This document shows, one piece after another, positions 7,636 to 15,803 of a stretch of DNA of 64,000 bases. Source of the stretch: Streptomyces sp. S.PB5 (GTDB lineage Bacteria; Actinomycetota; Actinomycetes; Streptomycetales; Streptomycetaceae). The stretch spans positions 62,001 to 126,000 of the forward strand of contig NZ_JAQMWP010000012.1 in the NCBI RefSeq assembly GCF_030403745.1. Direction: 5' to 3'. The translations under genes and the position numbers were made by a program. The notes below the pieces were generated by a model. The model saw only the letters and a program-made list of their open reading frames with translations, made no database searches and was not told the DNA's origin. Position 1 is the stretch's first letter. Every line of letters starts with the position of its first letter.

Positions 7636-8121
7636 TCACTCCACGCGTGAGTCCGCCGAGGCGCTCACGTCGTCTCCCGGCAGGTGTACGTCGTCGATGG
7701 CCACGTTCACCTCGACGACGTCGAGCCCGGTGATGCGCTCGACGGCGGAGATCACGTTCTCCCGCACCTCGCGGGCGACCTCGGGGATGGGCACCCCGTA
7801 CTCGACGACCAGGTCGAGGTCGACGGCGGCCTGCCGCTCACCGACCTCGGCCTTCACTCCGCGCCCCACGTTCGGCCGGCCGCCCGGCACCCGGTCGCGG
7901 ACCGCGCCGATCGTGCGGGACAGACCGGCACCCATGTCGTGCACACCGGGGATCTCGCGGGCCGCCATGCCGGCGATCTTGACGACCACCACGTCGGCGA
8001 TGGTCGTCCTGCCCCGTGCCTCCCCGGTCTCGCCGGTGTCCGCGGAGACGGCCGCGATGCCGTAGGCCGGTTTCAGGTCGCCGTCGGCCGCCAGCGCCGG
8101 ATGCGGCTCCTGACTCGTCAT
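7636..8121 (-). CDS. Asp23/Gls24-family envelope stress response protein
   Basis: 161 aa from ATG 8121 with GGAGG seven bases upstream. The Asp23 core is complete: RGRTTIADVVVVKIAGMAAREIPGV-type start, AVDLDLVVEYGVPIPEVAREVRENV, and ERITGLDVVEVNVAIDDV. The family forms membrane-tethered rafts protecting the cell envelope. First gene of the operon running to 5903, divergent from the ECF operon across about 190 bases (8122-8312), in which I saw no clear sigma consensus. Confidence 0.85.
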   Translation of the reverse strand: MTSQEPHPALAADGDLKPAYGIAAVSADTGETGEARGRTTIADVVVVKIAGMAAREIPGVHDMGAGLSRTIGAVRDRVPGGRPNVGRGVKAEVGERQAAVDLDLVVEYGVPIPEVAREVRENVISAVERITGLDVVEVNVAIDDVHLPGDDVSASADSRVE

Positions 8122-8312
8122 CGGTGTGCCTCCTGGATTGATTGCTCTGCGCGCGGTCACCTACTTCGACACGTCTGAAGCCGATTCATTACGCCGTGGC
8201 AAGGATTTTTCCCATACGCGTCATATGTTCCGCGTAACGAGTGAGAGGCCTGCCGTGTCGGACGGGAGGGGAGGGGCGGACGGGGAATTGGCCGGACGAG
8301 AGGAGACCACCA

Positions 8313-8900
8313 GTGCCGGGGCACCGTGATGTGCCGCCGGACGCCGCTGACGACGGCCGACGGCATGAGGACGACCTGCTGGCCGTACGGGCCGGCGAGG
8401 GCGACGAGGAGGCCTTCGAGGCATTGGTACGCCACCACGGACCCAAGCTGCTGCAACTGGCCACCCGGCTGCTCGGCAGCAGGACCGAGGCGGAGGACGC
8501 CGTACAGGAGGCCTTCGTCAGCGCATGGCGGAAACTTCCGGAGTTCCGCGGGGACTCCGCGTTCGGCACCTGGATGTACCGCATCGTCACCAACCGGTGC
8601 CTGAACGTGCTGCGAGCCCGCCGTCCCGCGGCCGCCCTGGATGCGGTGCCCGAGCCCGCGGCCCCCGACCACCAGGTCTCCCCGGCACGCGCGGCGGAGG
8701 CACACGCCGCCGTCGAGGCGCTGTCGAAGGCGATGACTGTCCTCTCCCCGGAGCAGCGGGTGTGCTGGGTGCTGAGAGAACTGAACGGGTTACCGTACGA
8801 CGCTGTGGCGGACCTGGTCGGAATCAGCCAGGAGGCTGTCCGTGGACGCGTCTTCCGCGCACGACGCCAGCTGACGGAGGCGATGGTCGCATGGCAATGA
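8313..8900 (+). CDS. ECF-family RNA polymerase sigma factor
   Basis: 195 aa from a GTG at 8313 with GAGGAG seven bases upstream. Region 2 (EEAFEALVRHHG...AEDAVQEAFVSAWRKL...FGTWMYRIVTNRCLN) and region 4 (LSPEQRVCWVLRELNGLPYDAVADLVGISQEAVRGRVFRAR-type) are complete. It overlaps the next gene, which begins with a zinc-binding anti-sigma motif, so the pair probably forms a sigma/anti-sigma switch. The likely targets are the divergent Asp23 genes. Confidence 0.88.
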   Translation: MPGHRDVPPDAADDGRRHEDDLLAVRAGEGDEEAFEALVRHHGPKLLQLATRLLGSRTEAEDAVQEAFVSAWRKLPEFRGDSAFGTWMYRIVTNRCLNVLRARRPAAALDAVPEPAAPDHQVSPARAAEAHAAVEALSKAMTVLSPEQRVCWVLRELNGLPYDAVADLVGISQEAVRGRVFRARRQLTEAMVAWQ

Positions 8901-9535
8901 ACGCGGACCCGAACTCCGGCACGCCCGACGGGGCGGGCGGCGAAGGCGTGCCCGGCGACGATCGGCTGCCCTGCGGCCGCGAGCTGGCGGACGTGTGGCG
9001 CCAGTGGGAGGAAGGACCGGTCGACCCGCATACGCGCGCTTGCCCCCACTGCTCCGCCGCGCTGCACGAACTCGACGCGCTCGAGGACGTCGTACGCCAG
9101 GCACGGGCGGACGAGCCGGCCCAGGACGACGGTGGCGCACTCGTCGAGCGCGTGATGGATGTCGTACGCCTCGAACTGCGTCCTGGCAGGACGCTGCCGC
9201 TCGGCACCCCGGCCGAGGACGACTGGATCGTGGAGGCCGCGGCCGCGAAGGTGTTCCGCGCCGCGGCCGACTCGCTGCCAGGCGTCCGGGCGAGCAGCTG
9301 TCGCGTCGCCCCCCAGGATCCGGCGGTCACCGGATCGCGCGCACGCGGCCCGGTGACGGTGCGCATCGAGGTCGCCGTCGCCATGACGGTCAACCTCCGG
9401 CAGGTCGCCGAGCAGGTCCGGGAGCGGGTGCTCGCGGCGGCCGACGACCAGCTGGGCATGGCGGTCGGCTCGGTGGACGTGACGGTCACCGACGTCCTCG
9501 ACGACGAGGACCCGGCGAAGGGAGGACCCAGGTGA
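8897..9535 (+). CDS. Zinc-finger anti-sigma / Asp23 hybrid protein
   Basis: 212 aa from ATG 8897 (ATGA overlap with the sigma stop); ATG 8891 is an in-frame alternative. Around residue 50 the motif HTRACPHC gives H-x3-C-x2-C, as in ZAS anti-sigma factors, preceded by a conserved Cys. The C-terminal half (WIVEAAAAKVFRAAADSLPGVRASS, then VRIEVAVAMTVNLRQVAEQV) is Asp23-like. No membrane helix is visible. The combination suggests a soluble anti-sigma that reads envelope state through Asp23 contacts; this is inference. Confidence 0.7.
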   Translation: MNADPNSGTPDGAGGEGVPGDDRLPCGRELADVWRQWEEGPVDPHTRACPHCSAALHELDALEDVVRQARADEPAQDDGGALVERVMDVVRLELRPGRTLPLGTPAEDDWIVEAAAAKVFRAAADSLPGVRASSCRVAPQDPAVTGSRARGPVTVRIEVAVAMTVNLRQVAEQVRERVLAAADDQLGMAVGSVDVTVTDVLDDEDPAKGGPR

Positions 9536-9894
9536 TGGTGGACGGAAACCTCGCGGAGCTGACGGACCGGATCGCGGAAGCGGTCATCGGCGTCTCCGGT
9601 GTGGCGTTTCTGCGGCCCGGCCTCGGCGGACTGCTGCGCGCCACCGCCGCGGCCCGCGTGACGGATCGGATGGCGTTCGAGAGGAAGCGGAGCAGATCCG
9701 CGGTGCGCCTCCGGCGCGGCAGTGCCCCCGGGTCCCTCGCGGTCGAGGTCGGTGTCGTCCTGTGGCGCGGTCATCGTGCCGTCGATGTGACGCGCGCGGT
9801 ACGTGCCGCCGTGCAGCGGGCGGTGCGCATCGCGGCCGGGGACGGGACGCGGGTCCAGGTCCAGGTCCAGGTCAAGGTCACCGGACTGGTCTGA
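9535..9894 (+). CDS. Asp23-like small protein
   Basis: 119 aa. ATG 9535 overlaps the preceding stop, and GGAGG lies nine bases upstream. The opening LTDRIAEAVIGVSGVAFLRPG and the repeated VQVQVQV strand match the Asp23 pattern of conserved helix and beta strand. The VQVQVQV end is encoded by a 6-base tandem repeat near 9852-9875. Last gene of the ECF operon. Confidence 0.65.
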   Translation: MVDGNLAELTDRIAEAVIGVSGVAFLRPGLGGLLRATAAARVTDRMAFERKRSRSAVRLRRGSAPGSLAVEVGVVLWRGHRAVDVTRAVRAAVQRAVRIAAGDGTRVQVQVQVKVTGLV

Positions 9895-9971
9895 CCCGAC
9901 CCGGTCACCTGTGGCGTGTCCAACCAGACGGTCGCCCGGCGGCCTTATAGCGTCTCGAAATCGTGCAATCC

Positions 9972-11219
9972 ATGAACTTAGCTGCGAAATCGACGACGGC
10001 CGCGGAGAACACCTCACCGCGAGCCCTGCCGGAACGGCCGACCGCTGGTGGTGCTCCCGGGGGCACCACCCGCATCCCTTCGATCGACGGCCTGCGAGCG
10101 CTGGCCGTGCTCGGTGTCCTCGTCTTCCACTTCGAACTGGGCCTGCCCGGCGGGTTCCTCGGGGTGGACCTGTTCTTCGTGATCTCCGGATTCGTGATCA
10201 CCCGGCTGCTGCTCGCCCGTCGGGAGCTCAATCCCCGCCCCCCGCAGTCCGACTTCTGGTTCCGCCGCGCCAAGCGCCTGCTTCCCGCGGTCCTCCTGAC
10301 GGTGGCGGCCGTCCAGACGTGGATGCTGCTCCAGGACCCGCCCGGTCTGCGCACCACCGTGAACGGGCAGACCCTCGCGGCCCTCACCTATGTCTCCAAC
10401 TGGTACGCGATCACCGCCGACGTCGGCTACTGGGCCGTCGGTCCGGAGGTCGCCCCCCTCAACCACCTGTGGTCCCTCGCCGTCGAGGAGCAGTTCTACC
10501 TGCTGTGGCCGCTCGTCCTGGCCGGAGCACTCGCCGTCCTGCCCGCGAAGGCCTCACGCCGTGTCCTCGCCGCCGCCGCGCTCGCTATGGCCGTCGCCGG
10601 CTATGCCCTGGCCCACCACTGGTACCTCCCGGGCGCGTCCGACCGTGCCTACCTCGGCACGGACACCAGGGCCGGCGCCCTCCTCCTCGGTGCCGTCGTC
10701 GCGCTCCGGCCGCCCCGGCCGACCGGGTGGCTCGCCGCTGTCTCCGTCGCGGTTCTGGGGGCTTTGTGGACCACGGCCGACATCGACTCGGCGGCCCTGT
10801 ACGCGTGGCAGCTTCCGGTCGCCGGCCTGGCCGCCGCCGTTGTCGTCAGCTTCCTCGCGCGCACGCCCGCCGACCCGCTCTCCCGCTTCCTGCGCTCGGC
10901 TTCCCTGCAGTGGACGGGCCGGCGCAGCTACGCCATCTATCTCTGGCACTGGCCGGTCTGGGTCTTCCTCGGCACCGAGTTCCCCGGAACGTCCCACGGT
11001 GCCCGCGCCGTCATCGCCACCGCCGCGACTCTGGTGCTGGCCGCGGCCAGTTACGCCCTGGTCGAGCAGCCGGTCAGGGCGTCCCGCAGGCGTCCGCTCG
11101 TCGTCGTGCCCGCTCTCGCCGTCTGCTGCGCACTGCTCGCGGGCGCCTCATTGCTTCCTGTGACGGCTCCGGTGGACGCAGAACAGGGCCCCGTCGTGAC
11201 CGGGCCGGACACCCCCTGA
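9972..11219 (+). CDS. Acyltransferase 3 family membrane protein (OafA/YrhL-like)
   Basis: 415 aa from ATG 9972 (GTG 9963 also in frame; neither has a clear ribosome-binding site). It shows IPSIDGLRALAVLGVLVFH with the catalytic His, FLGVDLFFVISGFVITRLL, a WSLAVEEQFYLLWP segment and about ten membrane helices. These enzymes O-acylate surface polysaccharides or peptidoglycan. The C-terminal SGNH domain found in some members is absent, but a free SGNH lipoprotein is encoded at 30421. Convergent with the next gene, 15 bases away. Confidence 0.9.
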   Translation: MNLAAKSTTAAENTSPRALPERPTAGGAPGGTTRIPSIDGLRALAVLGVLVFHFELGLPGGFLGVDLFFVISGFVITRLLLARRELNPRPPQSDFWFRRAKRLLPAVLLTVAAVQTWMLLQDPPGLRTTVNGQTLAALTYVSNWYAITADVGYWAVGPEVAPLNHLWSLAVEEQFYLLWPLVLAGALAVLPAKASRRVLAAAALAMAVAGYALAHHWYLPGASDRAYLGTDTRAGALLLGAVVALRPPRPTGWLAAVSVAVLGALWTTADIDSAALYAWQLPVAGLAAAVVVSFLARTPADPLSRFLRSASLQWTGRRSYAIYLWHWPVWVFLGTEFPGTSHGARAVIATAATLVLAAASYALVEQPVRASRRRPLVVVPALAVCCALLAGASLLPVTAPVDAEQGPVVTGPDTP

Positions 11220-11234
11220 CCGGCACGCCTGACC

Positions 11235-12038
11235 TCATACGAGTGTCCGGTCGACTGCCAAGCGGGCCCGAACGGTTTTGCCGCGGCCGTCGGCGAGCGG
11301 CTGCCAACTCACCTCGGCACCGAGGAGCCGTGCTTCCCGCAGCCCGTTGCCCTTCACTCCGGCTATGGCGGCCGCGCTGTCCCGGAAGCCGGGCTGTGGA
11401 TCCTCCACCTCAAGCAGCAGGGTGTCCGGCTCCGCCATGCTCACACGCACATGCATCCGCGCGTCCGCCTCATCGACGGGCCGGGCGTGCACCACTGCGT
11501 TGTACGCCAGTCGTGCGAGGACCTCGACCGCGGCCGCGATGTCTCCGGGCCAGGTCTGTAAGGTCAGATGGGCCTGGGCATCCTCGCGAGCCCGGCGCAC
11601 GCTCACCGGCTGCAGGGCGTAGGAGCGGTGCCACGGGTGCTCGTCGGGCGTGTGCGGTCCGGTGCGACCGTCCGGAAACACGGCGAAGGCGGGAATGCTC
11701 AGCAGCCAAGTCCGCAGCGCGGTCCGGTCCCCGAGATGCTCTGCGATCTCGTGCTCGGAGGGGACGACGAGGCCGACGGCCGTACCGGTGGCCAGCAGAC
11801 GTCTGGTGGTGCGCCACCCGACGCGGTGCTGCGGGGGCGAAACGGGCGGCGCCAGGTCGTACGCCTCGTGCACGACTCTCCAGCCCTGTCGGACGGCGAA
11901 GCCACGAAGTGCCGACAGCGCCCGGGTCGCGGCCCCGGAGTCCTGGCTGCTTGTGTAGAGCGCGACTGGAGTGCGGTCCGGGACGCTGCCCGCCGTGGCC
12001 TGCCATGACGTGGGGGAGGGGGAGGCGAGACGCATCAT
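11235..12038 (-). CDS. ATP-binding (HATPase-like) regulatory protein
   Basis: 267 aa from ATG 12038 with AGGAG upstream (ATG 12035 is equally possible). The second half carries an anti-sigma/HATPase pattern: LARLAYNAVVHARP (N-box-like), LLLEVEDPQPGF and KGNGLREARLLGAEVSW (G-box-like). The first half (VALYTSSQDSGAATRALSALRGFA) is of unknown function. It is divergent from a GntR regulator with a 12-bp palindrome between them, a recurring Streptomyces arrangement. Confidence 0.65.
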   Translation of the reverse strand: MMRLASPSPTSWQATAGSVPDRTPVALYTSSQDSGAATRALSALRGFAVRQGWRVVHEAYDLAPPVSPPQHRVGWRTTRRLLATGTAVGLVVPSEHEIAEHLGDRTALRTWLLSIPAFAVFPDGRTGPHTPDEHPWHRSYALQPVSVRRAREDAQAHLTLQTWPGDIAAAVEVLARLAYNAVVHARPVDEADARMHVRVSMAEPDTLLLEVEDPQPGFRDSAAAIAGVKGNGLREARLLGAEVSWQPLADGRGKTVRARLAVDRTLV

Positions 12039-12139
12039 TCCGTGGACTCCTGAGGTCTTGTCAGTGAGTGAGCGGCGAGCGAACGGTGAGGAACACCTCG
12101 CACATCCTCTCCGCATATGCCGGACGTCGCGGCACAGTT

Positions 12140-12151
12140 CTAATGCATTAG
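12140..12151. promoter_or_regulatory. Palindrome CTAATGCATTAG, candidate GntR operator
   Basis: Perfect 12-bp palindrome between the divergent ATPase (start 12038) and GntR (start 12215) genes. AT-rich in a very GC-rich setting. GntR-family repressors typically bind short palindromes of this kind; the assignment is by position. Confidence 0.5.
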
Positions 12152-12214
12152 CTCGGTGACGGAGACTCAAACCCGGCATCCTGCAAGCCGCCGACCGAGT
12201 AACGGAGTGTTCAC

Positions 12215-12994
12215 ATGGGGCACGACGACCCGCCGCAGCACCAACTGGTCGCCGACGACCTGCGCCGCCGACTGGGCGCGGGCGAATGGTCCGTGGGCAC
12301 GAAGCTGCCCTCGCGTGCTCGGATGGCCGAGGAGTACGGCGTCAACCCCAACGTGATGCAGAAGGCGCAGGAACGCCTGATCGTCGAGGGACTCCTGGAG
12401 GGGCGTGCCGGGTCCGGCACCTATGTGACCAAACCCCGCGAACGACGCCGGATGACGCGGTCCAGGCGGTCCGACGGCAGCGCCCCTCTTCCGGCCGGCA
12501 CGGCCGAGTTCGAGGACTCCGGTGACTGGAGGGCGCGCACCCGGACCCGTACGCCCGCCCCGGACTTCATCGCCCGGCGCCTCGGTATCGAGGCCGGGGA
12601 CCTGTGCGTGCGTACGACCTACGAACTCCTGACGGACGGCCTGCCCTCCCAGCTCTCCGTCAGCTGGGAACCCTTGGCGATCACCGGCAGGCCGCCCAGA
12701 GTGCCGCTCCAGAGGCGATCCCTCCGTGGCCCGGGAGGCGGCCCGGGAGTGGCCGAGCGCATCAGGCTGAAGGACATCGGCATCGCCTGTGCAGTGGAGG
12801 TGCCGCGGCCCGCCCGCGCCACCCAGGAGCAGGCCGACCTGCTCGGCATCGGCCTGGGCGACCTGGTCCTCGTCATCGAGCGGACGTACTACGACGGTGA
12901 CGGCCGCCCGGTGGAGACCGCCGACATCGTCGTCCCCGACGTCCGCTGGGAAGTGGCCTACGAACTCGGCGTCGCCGGGCCCGAGTCCGCCTGA
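12215..12994 (+). CDS. GntR-family regulator with UTRA domain
   Basis: 259 aa. The winged helix-turn-helix (residues ~8-72: KLPSRARMAEEYGVNPNVMQKAQERLIVEGL) is followed by a C-terminal effector domain with DLCVRTTYELLTDGLPSQLSVSWEP and LVIERTYYDGDGRPVETADIVVP, as in HutC-type UTRA regulators. Probably controls itself and the divergent ATP-binding protein through the palindrome at 12140. Confidence 0.85.
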   Translation: MGHDDPPQHQLVADDLRRRLGAGEWSVGTKLPSRARMAEEYGVNPNVMQKAQERLIVEGLLEGRAGSGTYVTKPRERRRMTRSRRSDGSAPLPAGTAEFEDSGDWRARTRTRTPAPDFIARRLGIEAGDLCVRTTYELLTDGLPSQLSVSWEPLAITGRPPRVPLQRRSLRGPGGGPGVAERIRLKDIGIACAVEVPRPARATQEQADLLGIGLGDLVLVIERTYYDGDGRPVETADIVVPDVRWEVAYELGVAGPESA

Positions 12995-13011
12995 CCACTT
13001 GGCACCGGACG

Positions 13012-13665
13012 TCAGCCGAGGAACCGGTCCAGCGCGGCCACCACAGGCCGTCGCCTCAGCGTCGGCGCCGGATCGACAGTGGCGCGGTACCTGATCGTGA
13101 CGGTGAGCGGGCCGACGCCGCACACGCCGTGCTCCTCCAGCCGGTGCCGTGCTTCGGTCGGCACGTAGTCGAGACCGAGTTCGGCAGCAGCCATGCTCAG
13201 CGCGCCCATCGCGGTGACGAGCGCGTCCTTCGGCCTGGGCCCCGCGAGCAGGGTCGTCACTCCCTCGGGACGAGAGACCTCGACGCGATAGGTCGCGATC
13301 GCGTCGTACAGGTACTCCTCCGCGTCCGCGCCCACGGACTCGACGAGCCGCGCGACGATCCCGTAGATGTGCTCGGCCGCCGCCCGCAGATCGAACTCGC
13401 CCCCGGCCCGCGGCGCCTGCAGCCAGGGAGCGGACTTCTCGGACAGGGTCACCGACTGATAGACGCCCCACCCTTGGATGTTGATCTCCAGGCGGAAGAT
13501 GCCGTAGCCGTCCGACGAGAGCCACACGTCACTGACCCCGAGCACGCTGAACGCATGGTGGCCGCTCATGAACTCGACCAGTCGGGTCGCCGTGGTCAGG
13601 CTCTCGCTACGGGAGGGAACCAAGGCTTCGATCAGCTCACGAACAGCTCGCTCGTGGAACTTCAC
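13012..13665 (-). CDS. Hypothetical protein
   Basis: 217 aa from a GTG at 13665 with GGAGA upstream. Soluble, with no signal peptide or membrane helix; the sequence contains MSGHHAFSVLGVSDVWLSSDG and GIVARLVESVGADAEEYLYDAIA. No family recognised. It overlaps the end of another small ORF upstream by 4 bases, suggesting an operon. Confidence 0.7.
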   Translation of the reverse strand: MKFHERAVRELIEALVPSRSESLTTATRLVEFMSGHHAFSVLGVSDVWLSSDGYGIFRLEINIQGWGVYQSVTLSEKSAPWLQAPRAGGEFDLRAAAEHIYGIVARLVESVGADAEEYLYDAIATYRVEVSRPEGVTTLLAGPRPKDALVTAMGALSMAAAELGLDYVPTEARHRLEEHGVCGVGPLTVTIRYRATVDPAPTLRRRPVVAALDRFLG

Positions 13666-13937
13666 CGATTCTCCAAGGAATGGGACGGGCCCAGGAGTTG
13701 GGCAGGGGAGACCGAACGAGAGGGTAAGGAGAGGCCGTTGCGGGCGGGCAGCGGCCGTGGCACCGCTGCGAGTGGCCCCACGGCGTGCGGCAGGTACGTG
13801 GATGTGTCGTTCCGAAAGGAGGGCGCGCTCCAGGAGTCCTCCGGTCCTCGCTCGCCGGGTACGGCACGGAAGTTCGCGCGCCACTGTGTGTACAGGGCGT
13901 CGTAGATCGGGGTCCGGGTGTCCGACAGGGAATTCAT
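13662..13937 (-). CDS. Small hypothetical protein
   Basis: 91 aa from ATG 13937. It opens MNSLSDTRTPIYDALYTQWRA and is Pro/Ser-rich towards the end. No strong ribosome-binding site. Support is the 4-base overlap with the next gene and a natural-looking N-terminal third. No family recognised. Confidence 0.45.
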   Translation of the reverse strand: MNSLSDTRTPIYDALYTQWRANFRAVPGERGPEDSWSAPSFRNDTSTYLPHAVGPLAAVPRPLPARNGLSLPSRSVSPAQLLGPSHSLENR

Positions 13938-14022
13938 GGTTGGGTCAACGGGACGGGCGGCGACCGCGATGTCTGCCGTCCGGGTGTTTTCACGCCTTCC
14001 GGCAGGCACGCGGTGCCGGGTG

Positions 14023-15333
14023 TCAGCCGAGAATTCCTCCCACCTGACGCAGGAGCCCGGTGAGTTGTGTCGTCACCCCCCTGGTGAGGGAGACCGGAGT
14101 GGCGCGCCGGGAAGGCGTGGCCGTAGGTACGTCGGGGCGTGGCTGCGGCAGCGCAGGCCGTACACCGCCCGGCCGGGGGGCGGGTGTCTCGTCCGGCTGC
14201 GGCGTGGCGGCCGGGTGCGGGGCGGAGGGCGCCGGAGCGGGGGTCGTGACGGTGTCCTTCGGCGGCGGGAGCTGCTGGGGAACGGTGGGTGACGCCGCCC
14301 TCGCCGGTGTGCTCCTCGCACTTCCGGCCGGACGGGGAAGGTGCCTGCCGCCAGGGGTGCTCCGCGGAAGGACGGCGCTCACCACCGTGCCGTTCGGCAT
14401 GGGCCGCACGGGCTCGCCGCTGCGGTGAACGGCGTCGGCGGCGCCACCGCCACCGGCACCGGCACCGGCACCGGCGGTGGCCACGGTCATGGTCGACTGC
14501 CCGGAGGCGTAGGCGGAGTTCCACGCCAGGACGTCCCGGAGATAGTCCTGCGAGGGGTTGTAACTGAGGACGGCCCGGCGCCGTTGCACGGGATCGTCGA
14601 GATCGCGGTTGCCGGCGCACAGATAGGCGGCCGCCGTCGTGCTGGCGTCGAAGATGTTGTTCGGATCGGCGACGAGAGTGGGTCGCGTGGTGGTGCCCCA
14701 GCGCTTCCACGTGGACGGAATGAACTGCATGGGCCCCACCGCGCGGTCCCAGATGGTGTCGCCGTCGAGCTCGCCGCCGTCGGAGTCGCGCAGCGCGGCG
14801 AAAGGACCGCCGTTCAGAACGGGCCCCAGAATCGGGGATGTTGTGAAGCCCTCGTCGGTCAGGGCCCCGCCCCGCGCATGGTTGGACTCGGTGTGGCCGA
14901 TGGCGGCGAGGAGTGTCCACGGCAGATGGCAGCCCGGTGTCCGGACCGCCTGTTCCTCGGCGGCACGACGGTAGGCGTCGAGCGCCAGCGCCGGGATGCC
15001 GGCCGTAGTGACACCGGCGGGCGGCGCGGCCGCGACGGCCTTCGCGAGCGGTCCCTTTTTCCGTTCGGTGTCGTCTTTGGTCGAACGTTTCTCGGGCTTG
15101 GGACGCGGGGCACCGGGGGCCGCGTCCGGCGCGGCGGCGGTGGGCCCGGTGCCGGCATACATGCCGGGCGGGTACACGGCACTCGTCTTGGGCGGAGAGA
15201 ACGATGTGCTGATGGCCCCGGCGGCGCAGGCTGCCGCGGTGCCGGCCAGGATGATGCGCCGGGCTCGGCGACCGCGCTCGGTCGCGGTGTGTGACGCTTG
15301 TTGCTCATCAGAAGGCGAACTGATGTCGGACAC
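14023..15333 (-). CDS. Secreted lytic murein transglycosylase (MltB/SLT-like)
   Basis: 436 aa. An N-terminal membrane segment or signal (residues ~25-46) is followed by a lysozyme-like domain (about 110-290): WTLLAAIGHTESNHARGG with the likely catalytic Glu, then AVGPMQFIPSTWKRWG and DASTTAAAYLCAGNRDL. The last ~150 residues are Pro/Thr-rich and disordered, with a GAGAGAG run encoded by tandem 6-mers near 14455-14475. It cleaves peptidoglycan glycan strands outside the membrane. Confidence 0.85.
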   Translation of the reverse strand: MSDISSPSDEQQASHTATERGRRARRIILAGTAAACAAGAISTSFSPPKTSAVYPPGMYAGTGPTAAAPDAAPGAPRPKPEKRSTKDDTERKKGPLAKAVAAAPPAGVTTAGIPALALDAYRRAAEEQAVRTPGCHLPWTLLAAIGHTESNHARGGALTDEGFTTSPILGPVLNGGPFAALRDSDGGELDGDTIWDRAVGPMQFIPSTWKRWGTTTRPTLVADPNNIFDASTTAAAYLCAGNRDLDDPVQRRRAVLSYNPSQDYLRDVLAWNSAYASGQSTMTVATAGAGAGAGGGGAADAVHRSGEPVRPMPNGTVVSAVLPRSTPGGRHLPRPAGSARSTPARAASPTVPQQLPPPKDTVTTPAPAPSAPHPAATPQPDETPAPRPGGVRPALPQPRPDVPTATPSRRATPVSLTRGVTTQLTGLLRQVGGILG

Positions 15334-15572
15334 GGCAAATCCCTCCGCTCGTACGGCATTTCAGCGATCCGCGATGTCGCGTGTTTTCCTCGCTTTTGTG
15401 GCTAGAGGGATGAGATAGGTGGGTGTGACTCGGTAAATCCGATATCGATGGAAAACTTCACCCTGTCGGACCGGCAATTCCGCTGTGCGGCAACCGCCTT
15501 GTTCCACGCGTCATCTCCGTGCCGATGGGACGTCTGTCTTGTTAGTGGCCACACCAGCGAGGGAGAGTCGTC

Positions 15573-15752
15573 ATGTATGGAGGCCCCGGCATCGGCAAAG
15601 GCATCGGAGGCGTCGTCGGGGGAGGTGGAGCACTCGCCGCGACGGGCGTCGGGCAGGCGGAGATCTTCCTTGTGCTGGCGCTCGTCCTGGGTGTGGTCGG
15701 CGCCCTGCTGCTGCGGTCCTCGTCGCTGAAGCACCGCAACAAGCGCCCGTGA
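15573..15752 (+). CDS. LAxTG microprotein 1 (sorting signal without a protein)
   Basis: 59 aa with GGGAGAG eight bases upstream. In order: MYG start; a Gly-rich stretch of about 17 residues; LAATG at residues 21-25; a hydrophobic helix (about 30-48); and a basic tail (KHRNKRP). This is the layout of a sortase E (LAxTG) cell-wall sorting signal, but there is no signal peptide and nothing else in the protein. By the positive-inside rule the Gly-rich N-terminus would lie outside. A paralogue of the same design is at 36903, directly after a glycosyltransferase. It faces the end of the exosortase operon. Confidence 0.75.
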   Translation: MYGGPGIGKGIGGVVGGGGALAATGVGQAEIFLVLALVLGVVGALLLRSSSLKHRNKRP

Positions 15753-15803
15753 ACCGAACGACGGTGCCGGGTGGACCGCACTCCACCCGGCACCGCCGCG
15801 TCG

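Noticed and set aside
8122..8312. ECF-type promoter (GGAAC-GTC) between the divergent Asp23 and sigma operons
   Set aside because: One GGAAC is present on the minus strand, but no suitably spaced -10 element follows.
14455..14475. Tandem 6-mers in the lytic transglycosylase gene as a regulatory repeat
   Set aside because: They encode a GAGAGAG linker in frame; low-complexity coding sequence is a sufficient explanation.
15334..15572. Riboswitch (ydaO/c-di-AMP type) upstream of the lytic transglycosylase
   Set aside because: Wall-hydrolase genes of actinomycetes often have one, but I could not find the conserved core or paired stems here.
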